Source: Haematobia irritans (taxonomy: Eukaryota > Arthropoda > Insecta > Diptera > Muscidae). From it: 64,000 nt of DNA. The position numbers and the translations under genes were made by a program. Location: contig NC_134401.1 of the NCBI RefSeq assembly GCF_050003625.1, positions 93,846,852 through 93,910,851 of the forward strand. The letters are read 5' to 3'. The notes below the pieces were generated by a model, which was not told the DNA's origin, ran no database searches, and saw nothing but the letters and a program-made list of their open reading frames with translations. This document shows positions 1-11,154 of this stretch, one piece after another (positions within the stretch are counted from its first letter, which is position 1; each line of letters begins with the position of its first letter).

Positions 1-1320
1 TTTATTTTTTTTTAAAAATAAAAAGGTAAAATTTATTTTTCTAACTTAAGTCCAAGATGTGAAAGTGATAAAAAAATTGTTTTTTTCTTAGACCGGTGCA
101 AACCTGTCACGCCCACTATCTATCTGGCACACGTGGCTTGGCCTTTGGATACGAGGTCCCGGTCAACTTGCCCACGTTTTAGGCAATCATCATTTTATCA
201 TAGAAGGCAACTAAACAGGCGTTCTAAAAGCTCTGCCTCCAACATCATTTTATTAGTCGGCATATAAGTTTCACCTCAACGTGCTACCATTATTGAAGAA
301 ATCAGAGGCAGATATAACTATTAGCAGTGGTTAAATTTTGCAGTTTTATAAATCCATCATGTGCGCAGAAATCTAGGAAAAATTCCTTCAACTTCAGAAA
401 AAACAATCACTTATTATCATCACTTAATATCACTTAAAATTTTTAACAAAAAATTATTACAAAAATATTAGAACGCTAAAAGCCTATTTTTTGATACGAC
501 CTAGTGCAATGATCATTTACTTTGTAGTCACAAGCCCTAGTGCAACATTTAATGATGTTCTATAAAGATAATGATCATTGCAGCATAATAGTACCATTGC
601 ATAAAACGTCATAATTGCATTAAATTAAAATAGTAAATTTCAAATAGCAAAATATCATCATTACCGCCGCACATATGAGATGCTGAAGGCCTTCAACGAT
701 CGACGAAAGTGCGGGTAAGTACCACTAGAAAAATGTATCAATGGTATTAGAAAGAATTTTAAGAATGAGTTGTATGAATGGTAAATGAAGAGAAAAAAAA
801 ATTACAACAAATTTTACGAGTGATGATAGAGTATTTATTCTCTGTTTGTGAATGAGACATGCAAAAGAAAAAAATATAATTACAAATACAAAATATTAAC
901 GAATGCTAGAAATACTATAAAATACTAATAATTGTTATGAATGATCGTGTCAAAAGTAAAGTAGTAAAATGTGTGGTACTTATTTTTTGCATTTATTTTG
1001 TTATTGTCTTTCGATTCATACACTAGCTATGAGTGGTCTGCATAATTAGTTGGGAAGGATACCCCAATTTTTTTTTGGTTTTTTTGAATAATGAATATGT
1101 TAAATGTAAGAGAAATCTTTAACAAACAATAAACTAAGTACCATACATTTATAAATTAAAAATTTTAAGTACTTATTCACATATTTCCGAATCCTGAATT
1201 TGAAATAATATTTTAATTCTTCTTTCTCAAATCAAGTTTACATTTTGTCCATGGAAATATAAAATAATATTTCGAACAACATATCCCTATGAACATTTCT
1301 TAATATCATACTATTTTTAT
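1..1320. other. AT-rich stretch with no supported gene
   Basis: No open frame, RNA gene or recognised repeat family is visible. The one notable spot is a perfect splice-donor-like GGGTAAGT at about 711-718, preceded by a short frame (ATG at 679) with a less AT-rich composition. Without an acceptor or homology this is only a weak exon candidate. Repeated ATGATCATT motifs near 510-580 are short and unexplained. Confidence 0.5.
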
Positions 1321-1950
1321 AATTTAAGCTATTTTTTCTAATGTCTTGAATAAATACATTTTATTGAAATGAATTACTAATTCCTGAATTTCTGTGTTAC
1401 ATACCAGTATGTGGTAATGGATCGTTAGGGCAGAGTTTTTAAGGGATCCTATTATAGTATGGCGCGAATAGGATAATGGTAGGGTAAGGGTAAGAAATGC
1501 GCTAAGAATCTCAGACCAACTTGAGATTATGGAATGGATTGTTACTCCGGCAAATAGACTGTCATGGGGGTTATTTCGTTTTGGTAGTCTGTCTATAATT
1601 TCCATATAATTTTACATCCACTGTCGAACTAAAAAGGGAGTCTATAAAATTTTTTGTGTAATCGTTTTGATTAGGAAAAGGACGAGAACCCCCCTCCCGA
1701 CTGTAGCTAGGATGAATGGCTCCCGCAGTCCTTGTTTCTATCAAAAAAAAAACCTTGTAGGTCATACCAAGTTGGTGAAAATATTTTTACACTGTATGAA
1801 GATCTTCAGTGATTCCCAACCTGCAAGAGACATGATACCATTGTATCACCTTTGTACATTACAGTTGTTAGGAATTTATGAATATTTCACGAAACATTCG
1901 GCGTTTTAATGCATATTTATGCTACTTCTCATTTGGGTGATGAGATGAAT

Positions 1951-2041
1951 AACAAGTAATTTCAGCCAGGCCGAATTTTATGTGCCCTCCTTCATGAATT
2001 AAGCATAAAGTTCTACTAACAACTGTTGTCCACAATCGAAT
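1951..2041 (-). mobile_element. degenerate 3' end of a family A DINE
   Basis: The segment contains a CAGCCAGGCCGAA hairpin remnant, a TGTGCCCTCC motif and CTGTTGTCCACAATCGAATT. These occur in the same order and spacing as the 3' ends of the longer family A elements (for example 18486-18600). It is a diverged relic lying against the SINE at 2038-2356. Confidence 0.5.
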
Positions 2042-2356
2042 TCAGACTCACTTAGACTATTCAGAACGTTGTGATACCACAGTGGTGAACTTTTCTCTTA
2101 TCATTGAGTGCTGCCCAATACTATGTTAAGCTGCCATGACAAGGAACCAGTTTTCTATAGCCGAGTCCGAAAGGCGTTCTATATTACGGTGAAACCACTT
2201 AGAGAAGCTTTAAAACACTCACAAATTTCACCTGCATTACAGAGAGGGGATAATCCACCGCTGAAAACCCTGTTGGTGTTTGATCGAATATGGGATTGAA
2301 CCCAAGATCTTTGTATGCAAGGAGGGTATGCTAACCAGTGCACCACAATGGCAATG
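2038..2356 (-). mobile_element. tRNA-derived SINE (family K, copy 1)
   Basis: Read on the minus strand, it begins with a tRNA-like head: a box A-like TGGTGCACTGGTTAGC and a perfect box B GGTTCAATCCC (minus strand, near 2290-2345). A non-tRNA body of about 180 bp follows, then a tail with GTGGTATCACAA and CTGAATAGTCTAAGTGAG. That tail matches the 3' end of the LINE at 47418-52030. Tail sharing with a partner LINE is how SINEs are normally mobilised. The head end abuts the target duplication of the hAT-like element beginning at 2365. Confidence 0.75.
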
Positions 2357-2754
2357 GTTATAACCAGGGCTGTGGAGTCGGAGTCGGAGTCTTGGAGTCG
2401 GAGTCTGAAGATTTTGCTGGAGTCGGAGTCGGAGTCGGAGTCGTAAAAATTTTGCTCGACTCCGACTCCGGCTAAACCAAATTTTTTAAAATACTTCACA
2501 TTTTTGTAACTAAGCAAGTTTTTACGCAAATAAGTTTTCATTGCGTTATTCATTCGATCAATGTACAGCATGATTGTAAATGAAAATCTTTTTCTTTTCT
2601 TTTTATGTTTCCAAGAATGCTAGACTAGCAGATGGGCTGGATCGATCCATTTTAATGCCCATATCAATTTATTTGAAATATTTCGAACAATCGAAATTAT
2701 TTTGTTTAATTTTATCTTAAGGCCATATACATATGTGGAATATTGACAGAAAAT

Positions 2755-3180
2755 TTTTTCAACGTTGTTTTTTATAGAAAAATTGTCAAAATGTTATTTC
2801 TATAAAAAGTTTTGTCAAAATTTTATTTCTATAGCAAATTTTGTCAAAATTTTATTTCTATAAAAAATTTATTCAAAATTTTATTACTATAGAAATATTT
2901 TTTTCTATGGGAAATTTAGTCAAAATTTTATTTCTATAGAAAATTGAGTCAAAATTTTGTTTCTATAGAAAATTTTGCAAAATTTAGTTTGTTACACAAG
3001 TTTTTTTTCAAAATTTTATTTCTATTGATAAGTTTATTTCTATAAAAATTTGAATCAAAATTTTATTTCTATAGAAAATTTTGCCAAAAATTTATAATAA
3101 TAGATTTTTTTATTAGAAAATTTGGTCAAAATTTTATTTCTATAGAAAATGTTGCCAATATTTTATAGTAATAGATTTTT
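2755..3180 (-). repeat. 29-bp minisatellite, degenerate array
   Basis: Repeats of about 29 bp centred on the palindrome TTTCTATAGAAA, separated by TTTTGTCAAAATTTT, here in the orientation opposite to the main array at 41460-43465. The array lies inside the hAT-like element and runs up to the 5' end of the nested DINE. Confidence 0.8.
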
Positions 3181-5098
3181 TATACCCACCACCATAGAAT
3201 GGTGACGGGGGTATAATAAGTTTGTCATTCCGTTTGTAACGCATCGAAATATCGATTTCCGACTATATAAAGTATATATATTCTTGATCAGGGAGAAATT
3301 CTAAGACGATATAACGATGTCCGTCTGTCCGTCTGTCCGTCTGTCTGTCTGTCTGTTGTAATCACGCTACAGACTTCAATAATGAAGCAATCGTGCTGAA
3401 ATTTTGCACAAGCTCGTCTTTTGTCTGCAGGCAGGTCAAGTTCGAAGATGGGCTATATCGGTCCAGGTTTTGATATAGTCCCCATATAAACCGACCTCCC
3501 GATTTGGGGTCTTGGGCTTATAGAAATCGTAGTTTTTATCCAATTTGCCTGAAATTTGAAATCTGGAGGTATTTTATGACCATAAAGAGATGTGCCAAAA
3601 ATTGTGAGTATCGGTCCATATTTTGGTATAGCCCCCATATAGACCGATCTCCCGATTTTACTTCTTGGGCTTATAGAAACCGCAGTTTTTATTCAATTTA
3701 CCTGAAATTGGAAATCTAGAGGTATTGTAGGACCACAAATACGTGTGCCAAAAATTGTGAGTATCGGTCCATATTATGGTATAGCCCCCATATAGACCGA
3801 TCTCCCGATTTGGGGTCTTGGGCTTATAGAAACCGTAGTTTTTATCCAATTTGTCTGAAATTGGAAATCTAGAGGTATTTTAGGACCATAAAGGGGTGTG
3901 CCGAAAATGGTGAGTATCGATCCATATTTTGGTATAGCCCCCATATAGACCGATTCCCCAATTTTACTTCTTGGGCTTCTAGAATCCGAAGTTTTTATCC
4001 TATTTGCCTGAAATTGAAAATCTAGAGGTATTTTAGGACCATAAGGAGGTGTGACGAAAATCGTTCGTATCGGTCCATGTTTTGATATAGCCCCCATATA
4101 GACCGATCTCCCGATTTTGCTTCTTGGGCGTCTAGAATCTATATTTACCATCCGATTTGCCTGAAATTGGAAATCTAGAGGTATTTGAGGACTATAAAGA
4201 GGTGTGCCGAAAATTGTGCCCATCGGTCCATTTTTTGGTATAGCCCCCATATAGACCGATCTCCCGATTTTGCTTCTTGGGTCTGAAATTCTTGAGCTTC
4301 TATAAACTGTATTTGTTACCCGATTTGCCTGAAATTCGAAATCTAGAGGTATTTTTAGACCAGAAATAAGGGTGCCGTAATTGAGGTATATCGGTTCATT
4401 TTTTGGTATAACCCCCATATAGACTGATCTCTCGATTTTTACTTCTTGGGCGTCTAGAGACTATGTTTTTTTAGCCGATTTGTTTGAAATTCTGGAGGTA
4501 TTTTAAGATCACAAATATGTGAGTAGCAAATGGTACCTATCGGTCCATGTTTTGGTATAGCCCCCATATACACCCATCTCCCGGCTTTATTTCTTGGACT
4601 TCTAGAATCCGTAGTTTTTATCCGATTTGCTGGAAATTAGTAATTTATAATGAAATTTTAGACAAACGAAATTTCCTTTTCTTATAAAGTATTTTCGTTT
4701 ATTCAACTCTAAAATTCTCTAAAATAGCAGGCGCACTGATCATGAAAATTGCTTCAAACTGATAGTAAAATTTCCAGATTTTACTCTACAGATTAAAGAT
4801 GTCAAATCAAGGCGTAATTTAATCATATACACGATATGTTTATAATTTCTCAAAAACTCAAACAAAATTGGTTCTCATAAATCTAGAATCTTATCTGGTC
4901 TTCATAGGTAGAATCTTTAAAGTTTGTCTTTGGGAGCTGACTGCCTTGGGAGAAGATTTGTCATCAAAGCCCCTACAATTCTATATATTATCAAGTAACC
5001 CACTACGACGAAGAGTTTTCAAAGTAAACTATCATATTTGATTGATGTGGTGGGTATTTAAAATTCGGCCCGGCCGAATTTACTACTGTATATACTTG
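3181..5098 (+). mobile_element. DINE-1-like non-autonomous Helentron (family A variant, copy A1)
   Basis: The 5' end has a nested inverted repeat: TATACCC (3181-3187) pairs with GGGTATA (3209-3215), and CACCAT pairs with ATGGTG. TTCCGTTTGTAACGCATCG and TATAAAGTATATATATTCTTGATCA follow, then a GTCCGTCTGTC microsatellite (3318-3356). This is the block order known from Drosophila INE-1. The 3' end has a GC-rich hairpin, AATTCGGCC/GGCCGAATT (5062-5080), and terminates CTTG|TT, consistent with the T-T insertion preference of Helentrons. The interior holds about eight tandem units of roughly 153 bp. It carries no coding region and is inserted within the hAT-like element 2365-5562. Confidence 0.8.
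3453..4620 (+). repeat. ~153-bp tandem repeats inside DINE A1
   Basis: The landmark TATAGCCCCCATATAGACCG recurs at about 3473, 3627, 3780, 3932, 4086, 4239, 4407 and 4556, giving spacings of 154, 153, 152, 154, 153, 168 and 149 bp. Open frames across the array are by-products of the periodicity. Confidence 0.85.
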
Positions 5099-5647
5099 TT
5101 TTTTGTTAAAATTGTGTTACGTCCCATAAGGTTAGTTTTAAATTTTAAGTACATAGATTTTGTAGAAGTATATACAATTTTGCCTAAATAGATTCAGATT
5201 CAAATTCATGCATATAGTTCGCAACAAATTTAAAGGATTTGAGATAGTATCAATAATTTTGGTCCACAAATACATATACTGTTTGTATCTTATCATTGCC
5301 CTAAATTTGAAATATAGAGTTCAATTGGCATCTAAAGTGAAATTAAGACCTTTTTTTGCACACATAAATAAATACGATACTTTATATCGATCCACTTACG
5401 GCACCCCCACAATAGAACTACAAATTTGTGGTATTAAAATGAGATTTAGTTATATAACCCGGAGTCGACTCCGGAGTCGGAGTCGGAGTCGAGCTGATGA
5501 AAAATGCTGGAGTCGGAGTCGGAGTCGGAGTCGAGCAAAATTGGCTCGACTCCACAGCCCTGGTTATAACACTCGACATGAGTATTATAACATTGGCTGC
5601 GCAAGAGATGGAGTTGGAAGAATCCTTGTTATGCGGATAGAAGGGTA

Positions 5648-6163
5648 CACTCAAAAAAAAGTGAACTCACTATTTCACTAAAGCCAATTTAACTATATTT
5701 TAGTTCATGAACTTATTATATTTGGTGAAAGTTTCATTTACTCTAATAATTTTTTGCGTACGTTAGTTAAATGAACTAAAATACAGGAAAAAAATATACA
5801 CAAGTTAAGGATAGAGATTTACTAAATTCGTATTTGCCATAAAATAGTTCATTATTTCTTCGAATTTGTAAATTTTACTACAAAAGCGTCCATGATAAAC
5901 TTCGTATGTCACTAAAGACATTCTTGCAATTTTTAACTCCAATTTTTTCCTTCAAACTACAAAATTTTCTTTAAAAAGTGAAAAAAATTATATATGTCTA
6001 ATAAATTTTCTTGAATTTGTCGAAAAATATTTACTTATTTTTGTGATATCGGCGCGATGCCAGCGCTTGTAATACTGTTTAGTTAAAAATTTCTAAAAAT
6101 ATTCAAAATTTTCTAAAATTAATCAAAAGTATTCTTCCTGCTGGGTTCACTGTTTTTTCAGTG
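5648..6163. mobile_element. TA-flanked MITE (family E)
   Basis: Inverted termini CACTCAAAAAAAAGTGAACT (5648) and, from the other end, CACTGAAAAAACAGTGAACC (6163 inward) are flanked by TA on both sides (5646-5647 and 6164-6165). It is 516 bp, AT-rich and non-coding. The TA duplication suggests the Tc1/mariner superfamily. Related end fragments appear near 25965, 29970 and 33990. Confidence 0.75.
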
Positions 6164-6537
6164 TATCCTCTCTATTTTGGCCATTATACCCTTGAAAGGC
6201 AATGAAGAGCTTATCATTTAGCATTTTGCTTGTCCGGTCTTTTATAGCAATGGTCAGACATCGAGTCTACATTGCAGTTTTGTATATGTTTCGGGTCATC
6301 CGTCACCCTTGCAACAGCCACAACTACGAAAAAACAAATACTGGAGTGAAAAATTGACCCCCATAATGACGATTCCGCTAAGGTTTGAATTGATTTATGG
6401 AACTGCATCTAAGATGTGTGCATGTCTTTCATTTTGTCATACCGAGAAAGAAGTATAAGCCTTATATCACAATGGACTGAATAGTCTAGATGAGCCTGAG
6501 ATAAAACGGTATGCAATTTAAACCTAAACTTCAAAAA
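6164..6537. other. unique-looking spacer with a SINE-tail scrap
   Basis: No coding region is recognisable. At 6466-6505 a 40-bp piece (CACAATGGACTGAATAGTCT...GAGCCTGA) matches the 3' tail shared by the LINE and the family K SINEs, on the plus strand. It is a heavily 5'-truncated insertion or a decayed remnant. Confidence 0.5.
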
Positions 6538-6932
6538 CACACAGACAATTTTATTCTGATTCAATCACAAAATTAATTGATGCAATTAATTTTGAAAATG
6601 AAATGTCTTCAATCACGAAAATATTAGTATAGATCTTAGTCTTAATTGGGCATCAAAAAAATACTTGGTTAAAAACTTAATTGATTTCATTAGAAAATTT
6701 CAATTAATTTTTTAATTGATTCAAAAAAAGTTTTAATTTAATTGCAAAATTCAATTAAATTTATACTTAAAACATAACTATTTTTTATCATTACACCATA
6801 TTTCAATTACTTTCTACAACTATTTCAATTCAATTTTTGGTTTGCTTAAAAAATTTATTGCTTCAAACAATTTTTTTTTCAACTTCAATCAACTTTTTAA
6901 TTGGAAATATTTTGTTGATATTTTTTTCTGTG
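6538..6932. mobile_element. MITE with CAATTAA-rich ends (family F, short form)
   Basis: It starts CACACAGACAATTTTATTCT and ends TTTTTTTCTGTG followed by TA. It is packed with TCAATTAA/TTAATTGA-type motifs. The termini and the subterminal motif are shared with the 2-kb element at 30217-32252, so this looks like an internally deleted relative. Non-coding. Confidence 0.6.
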
Positions 6933-6934
6933 TA

Positions 6935-7490
6935 TGAATGGTATACAATGCTCTTCCCATCGATGCTCACTCCGCATATACTATCCTCGTTTACTCGGAA
7001 AGAACAAAACCTTTCCAACAAAACCATTCGTAGACTCAAAAGCACATCAAATGGTTTGTCCTCGTGTTAACCAACACCATTATCAGCATCATTATTATGA
7101 CCATCATTAGTGACACAACCACATTATCGTCATCAGAGTCATCATCAAATGGCCATTAGTCCACATTCAGATGTAGTCAAGTGTAAAACAAGCCTTTGTT
7201 CACAAAAATCCATCCCCCACCCAACATGAATTCTGGATTGAGACCAATGCCACTAGCCAACACACAGCAACCAACCAAGCGACCATTGTTGTTCCAGCTC
7301 TACCATTCTAGGACTGATTGACTATCTGTTGGTGTTTGGGATGGCATTGTGTTGCTGGATGTTGTTGGCGCAATTGGATAGGCCATCAGCCATCCATAAC
7401 ACATCTTCTCATGTAACGCATGACATATTTTTCCACATGTTTGAGTCCAATGTGTATGTGCGTGAATTGATTGGGGAACAGTGGGCGATA
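6935..7490. other. spacer, no gene seen
   Basis: A less AT-rich stretch with CATCAT/ATTATTA runs near 7070-7140 and otherwise unique sequence. Short open frames on both strands show no domain, no convincing start and no codon bias. I see nothing else here. Confidence 0.5.
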
Positions 7491-7494
7491 AAAC

Positions 7495-8345
7495 TTGACA
7501 AAGTTTTCTTTAAAATAAAATTTTGAGAAAATGTTCTATAGAAATGAAATTTGGAGAAAAATTTCTTTAGAAATAAAATTTTGACAAAATTGTTTTTAAA
7601 ATAAAATTTTGAGAAAATTTTCTATAGAAATGAAATTCGGAGAAAAATTTCTATAGAAGTAAAATTTTGAGAATTAAATTCTTACAAAATTTTTATAGAA
7701 ATAAAATATTCGTTTTGTTTTGTATTGTTGGTTTATTCTTCAATCATTTTGTTGCTTTTGATTTTAGCTTAAAACCATTCATTGACTAAACTACAAGTGT
7801 AGCTTAACCAACAGAGGAAAAGATTTACAAAATTTCCTTTAAAATCAATATCTTTAAAAATTTTAATTTTCGTGTTAGGACCCACTATCAAAGTCCTTTG
7901 TGAGTAAGTTCTCCTCTTTTGTAGAAGTAGTAACTTTTAATTTTCGTGTTAGGTCACACTAAACATTTTCTATAGAAATAAAATTTTGACAAAATTTTCT
8001 ATAGAAAATTTATCTCTATAGAAATAAAATTTTGAGAAAATTTACTATAGAAATAAAATTTTGAGGAAATTTTCTATAAAAATAAAATTTTCTTGAAAAA
8101 TAAAATTTTGAGAAGATTTTCCATAGAAATAAAATTTTGACAAAATTTTATTAAGAAATAAAATGTTGACAACATTTTCTATAAAATTTTAAATTTTGGC
8201 ATCATTTTTTAAAAAAATAAAATTTTTTACAAAATTTCCTATAAATTCAATATCTTTAAACATTTTAATTTTCGTGTTAGGTCACACTATAAAAGTCCAT
8301 TGTAAGTAAGTTCTATCCTTTTGTAGAAGTGGTAACTTTCCCTTG
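7495..8345 (+). repeat. 29-bp minisatellite interleaved with a second repeat
   Basis: Two blocks of the TTTCTATAGAAA minisatellite (about 7495-7720 and 7965-8250) alternate with another repeat. TTTTCGTGTTAGG-type sequence followed by AAGTCC...GTAAGTTCT and TTTTGTAGAAGT occurs at 7869-7937 and 8267-8340, with a partial copy at 7940-7968. A short inverted-repeat piece with TTTTAGCTTAAAACC at about 7760-7780 resembles one at 41515-41635. Confidence 0.65.
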
Positions 8346-8394
8346 TTGATGCAAGCTAACATCTTTAAAACAATTCATCAAATACATCAAAATA

Positions 8395-8660
8395 TGAGTT
8401 CACAGTAAAAAAAACATTTGGAAGTTCTTTTTAACGAAAAATTTTAAAGGAACTTCCAAGAAAGTCTTCCCAACGGTGTTCGCACAAGAAGTTCTTTTAA
8501 TTCAATTTTTTATAACGCGTTTTTTATATTTTTTCTGCGCCAATTTTGCAACACTTCCGGATCCAATAGAACATTTTCACAAATTTTGTAGTGTCGATTT
8601 TTTTTTTTGGATTTTTAAATATGGTTGATTTTTGGTAGAATTCTCTTCAAAATTTTGGTC
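8395..8660. mobile_element. fragment of repeat family L
   Basis: Shares TTGGAAGTTCTT, AACTTCC blocks and CACTTCCGGATCCAA with the longer copy at about 27165-27700 and with 58290-58545. It is a non-coding interspersed repeat. Only parts align by eye, so boundaries are approximate. Confidence 0.45.
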
Positions 8661-8879
8661 GATTATTTTTGGCACATGTGGCATCCGTAATTGTAATGAG
8701 AATCAAAAAGTCGAATTTTTTGCTTTTTCGAAGACGATGGCTTTTCGATTTTTTTTAAATTTGAAATAGTCGACTTTCGACGTTTGCAAAAGTTGGCTGT
8801 TCGACTTTTCGAATTTTTAAAATTTTGAATAAGCAGACTCTCGTCTTTTGCGATTGATGTCGCAAAAGTAAAATTGGGA

Positions 8880-9445
8880 AATTTCACTTCCAGTTTCGGG
8901 CACTTTTGATGATAAGTGAGCCTCCTATCGCCGGAAGAAGTCAATTCGGGAGACCGGTGTATGCGGGTATATATCAAAACTGATGGATCTAAAATATACT
9001 CAGATTTCCAATTGCGGGCAGATCGAATAAAAATTGCTGTTTCTAGAAGCCCCAGAATTCAAATGGGTAGATGGGTCTATATCAGACCTTCCCAACCCAA
9101 AATTTCTTTGCACGCCCCAAAAACTGTATCGTTTCGATGCCCTTTTGAGTTGATATAGGGGCTATAAACATGGACCAAATGTAGCACAGCTCTTTAATGA
9201 CCTAAAATTCCTCGAGATTTAAAATTTCAAGCTAATCAGAAAAAATGCGGCATTCAAGGTCTCAAATCGGGTGATCGGGCCATCAAAAGGCAATATTGTA
9301 CAAAATTTCAGAACAATAGATTACAATAGACGGGCAGCCAAACTGGCAATGTTAGATCGTCTTAGAATTTCTTCTTGATCAAACAAATATATACTTACCG
9401 GAAGTAGATATTTCGACGGGTAACAAACGGAATGACAAAAATGAA
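8880..9445 (-). mobile_element. degenerate DINE, family A variant
   Basis: The right end (about 9350-9445) is the reverse complement of the 5' block of A1: GATCGTCTTAGAATTTCTTC, ATATATACTTACCGG and AACAAACGGAATGACAAA. Diverged internal repeats (GTCTATATCAGACC, CCAATTGCGGGCAGATC) extend leftwards. Both extreme ends are missing. Confidence 0.55.
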
Positions 9446-10385
9446 GTTACTCCCCAAAAAATGCATTGTGAAAATGGGTCCCAGGAAAATGAGCCCCATA
9501 ACACAAACGAAATACGGCCCCAAGTGCGGGGCGACATTTCAAAATGAATATGAGCCCAATGAAAATGATCCCCAACAAAATGTAACTAAATGAAAATGGA
9601 AGAAAAATTTGAATTCAGATGGTCATGTGAAAATGAACCTTAACTGATGGAAACAATGTGAAGTTCTAAACAAAAATTATGTATGAACTACTGAGTAGGA
9701 ATTTCTTTGGAATCGAGTTAGCCCACTTTGTACGCCATAACCAAATCAGAACAAAAAATCCCAGAATGCGAATATAGACCCCATCTGAAAACGAAGCACA
9801 ATCCCAAAAAGGAAAATTGGGGTTTATTTTCACTGGAAATATTAGGGTTTATTTTCATAATGCAAAAGGCCCTAAGAATAAAAAGAAGACATATGTGAAG
9901 CGATGCAATGCCATTCAGAATAACAAAAGTTTGTATACTGACACCATTTTCAAATCCCAAAAAGCGAAAATATGACTTACTTAGGATAGGTCTAGTGGCA
10001 GCCCGTTATTTCACGCTCACTTATATTGTTCAGTCCATTGTTATATCACAGTGGTGAATTTCTCTCTTGTCAATGAGTTCTGCCCGATTCTATGTTTAGC
10101 GCAATGACAAGGAACCTTCTTTTTATAACCGAGACCGAACTGCGTTTCCCATTATGGTGAAAAAATTTTTGGTATTCGGTCGAACTGGGAACCTTTCTAT
10201 GCAAGGCGGGCATGTTAACCATTGCACCACGGTGACTCCCTTTTGAAAACGACGCATAATCTCAAAAGAAACTTGAGGTTCATTTTTATTTGAAATTTTG
10301 GGCTTTATTTTCATAAGTAAAATGGGTCCCAAACAAAAAAAAAATAAATAAAATGTAGTTACTCATTTTCATGGGATCCATATTC
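9446..10385. mobile_element. repeat family H, interrupted by a SINE
   Basis: A diffuse repeat built around AAAATGAGCCCCA-type motifs (9465-9620) resumes after the SINE at 9981-10236. Near the two ends GGGTCCCAGGAAAATGAG (9477) and GGATCCCATGAAAATGAG (reverse complement, about 10350-10375) form an inverted repeat. It looks like a decayed inverted-repeat transposon. The family is not recognised and there is no coding region. Confidence 0.45.
9981..10236 (-). mobile_element. tRNA-derived SINE (family K, copy 2)
   Basis: On the minus strand it starts with a tRNA-like head (GGTGCAATGGTTAACATG; box B-like GGTTCCCAGTTCGACC), then a shortened body, then the LINE-like tail ending in CGGGCTGCCACTAGACC. 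Compared with copy 1 about 70 bp of the body are missing. It is inserted in repeat family H. Confidence 0.7.
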
Positions 10386-11150
10386 CAAGCGCCAAGTCAA
10401 CATTTTACGAGGCAGAAATTTTGCCAAATTCCCTCCAATGTCCGTAGTGTGCGTGCATTCAAGAGAATTAAGGGGGAAAACTGTATGTGCGTGCGTGCGT
10501 GCGTGCAGTGAATTCGAATGAATGTAAGTTTGTGTATGTGAGTGTCTTCATCCGTATCCGCTGAGAAAAATCTATGTAAATGCAATGAAGTACTCTCACG
10601 ATGTTTGCTTTTTGTGTGTTTCCGGTATTTCATACCCGGCCTCAATTGTCACAATAGAGTGCGAAATTTTACTTCTTTTGGCTTTGTACTGTCGATGCCC
10701 TTTTGAGTTGATTTGTTTCCTCAGCCCTCGTGCGAGCTCATTTGGTAACAGCGAATGAGAACTCCTGCCGATTTTCTTGATTCGGTTCAAAAGTCACAGA
10801 CAATTCTTTAATTTCTTTTGTTCATAGGGCAAAAAGCGTAAGCTTGTGTATTGACTCATTGAACGAGGACAATTGAAGGAAACAACCCATCGATTTATTG
10901 TTTTTCTTTTCTTTTGGTTGTATGTTCAAGTAGAACTTGATGTACCAAACTAGGGAATGTGTAGTAACATTTTTTTTCCAGGATTACTAATTGAGTTCAT
11001 TTGTTTGCAAATTGTTGGAATCAACAAATAAATTCCCCATTGAAAACAAATGCTTGTAATATCTTTGTCCAACGCATATTGTGAAGATCTGATTTAAAAA
11101 AAAAAATTAAATATTGGGAGGGATTTTAAGTACGTATAGCTAAAAGAATG
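10386..11150. other. spacer with GTGC microsatellite, no gene seen
   Basis: A (GTGC)n microsatellite lies at about 10488-10507. Composition is less AT-rich than the surroundings, which is compatible with older unique DNA. Minus-strand open frames of 64-82 codons overlap the microsatellite and show no domain or codon bias. Confidence 0.5.
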
Positions 11151-11154
11151 TACA

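Larger units (their letters stand above)
2365..5562. mobile_element. hAT-like non-autonomous DNA transposon with 8-bp TSD
   Basis: The ends are the inverted repeat CAGGGCTGTGGAGTCG (2365-2380, reverse complement at 5547-5562). They are flanked by an exact 8-bp direct repeat, GTTATAAC, at 2357-2364 and 5563-5570. Terminal CAG...CTG and an 8-bp duplication are hallmarks of hAT elements. Many GGAGTC hexamers sit just inside both ends (2375-2470 and 5460-5560), the usual place for transposase-binding repeats. No transposase frame is present. About 1.9 kb of the length is the DINE at 3181-5098, so the element itself was about 1.3 kb. The superfamily is inferred from ends and TSD only. Confidence 0.85.

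Noticed and set aside
2179..2571. 130-codon minus-strand frame with DSDSDSD stretches
   Set aside because: The Asp-Ser repeats are the translated GGAGTC hexamers at the hAT-like terminus, and the frame crosses a SINE/transposon boundary.
3318..3356. CCGTCTGTC tandem run as a CRISPR-like or regulatory array
   Set aside because: It is the microsatellite block present at the same place in every DINE here and in Drosophila INE-1.
3774..4418. 214-codon minus-strand frame
   Set aside because: It spans four 153-bp repeat units (153 is a multiple of 3). Its peptide repeats with the DNA unit and has no known domain; the mirrored strand is also open.
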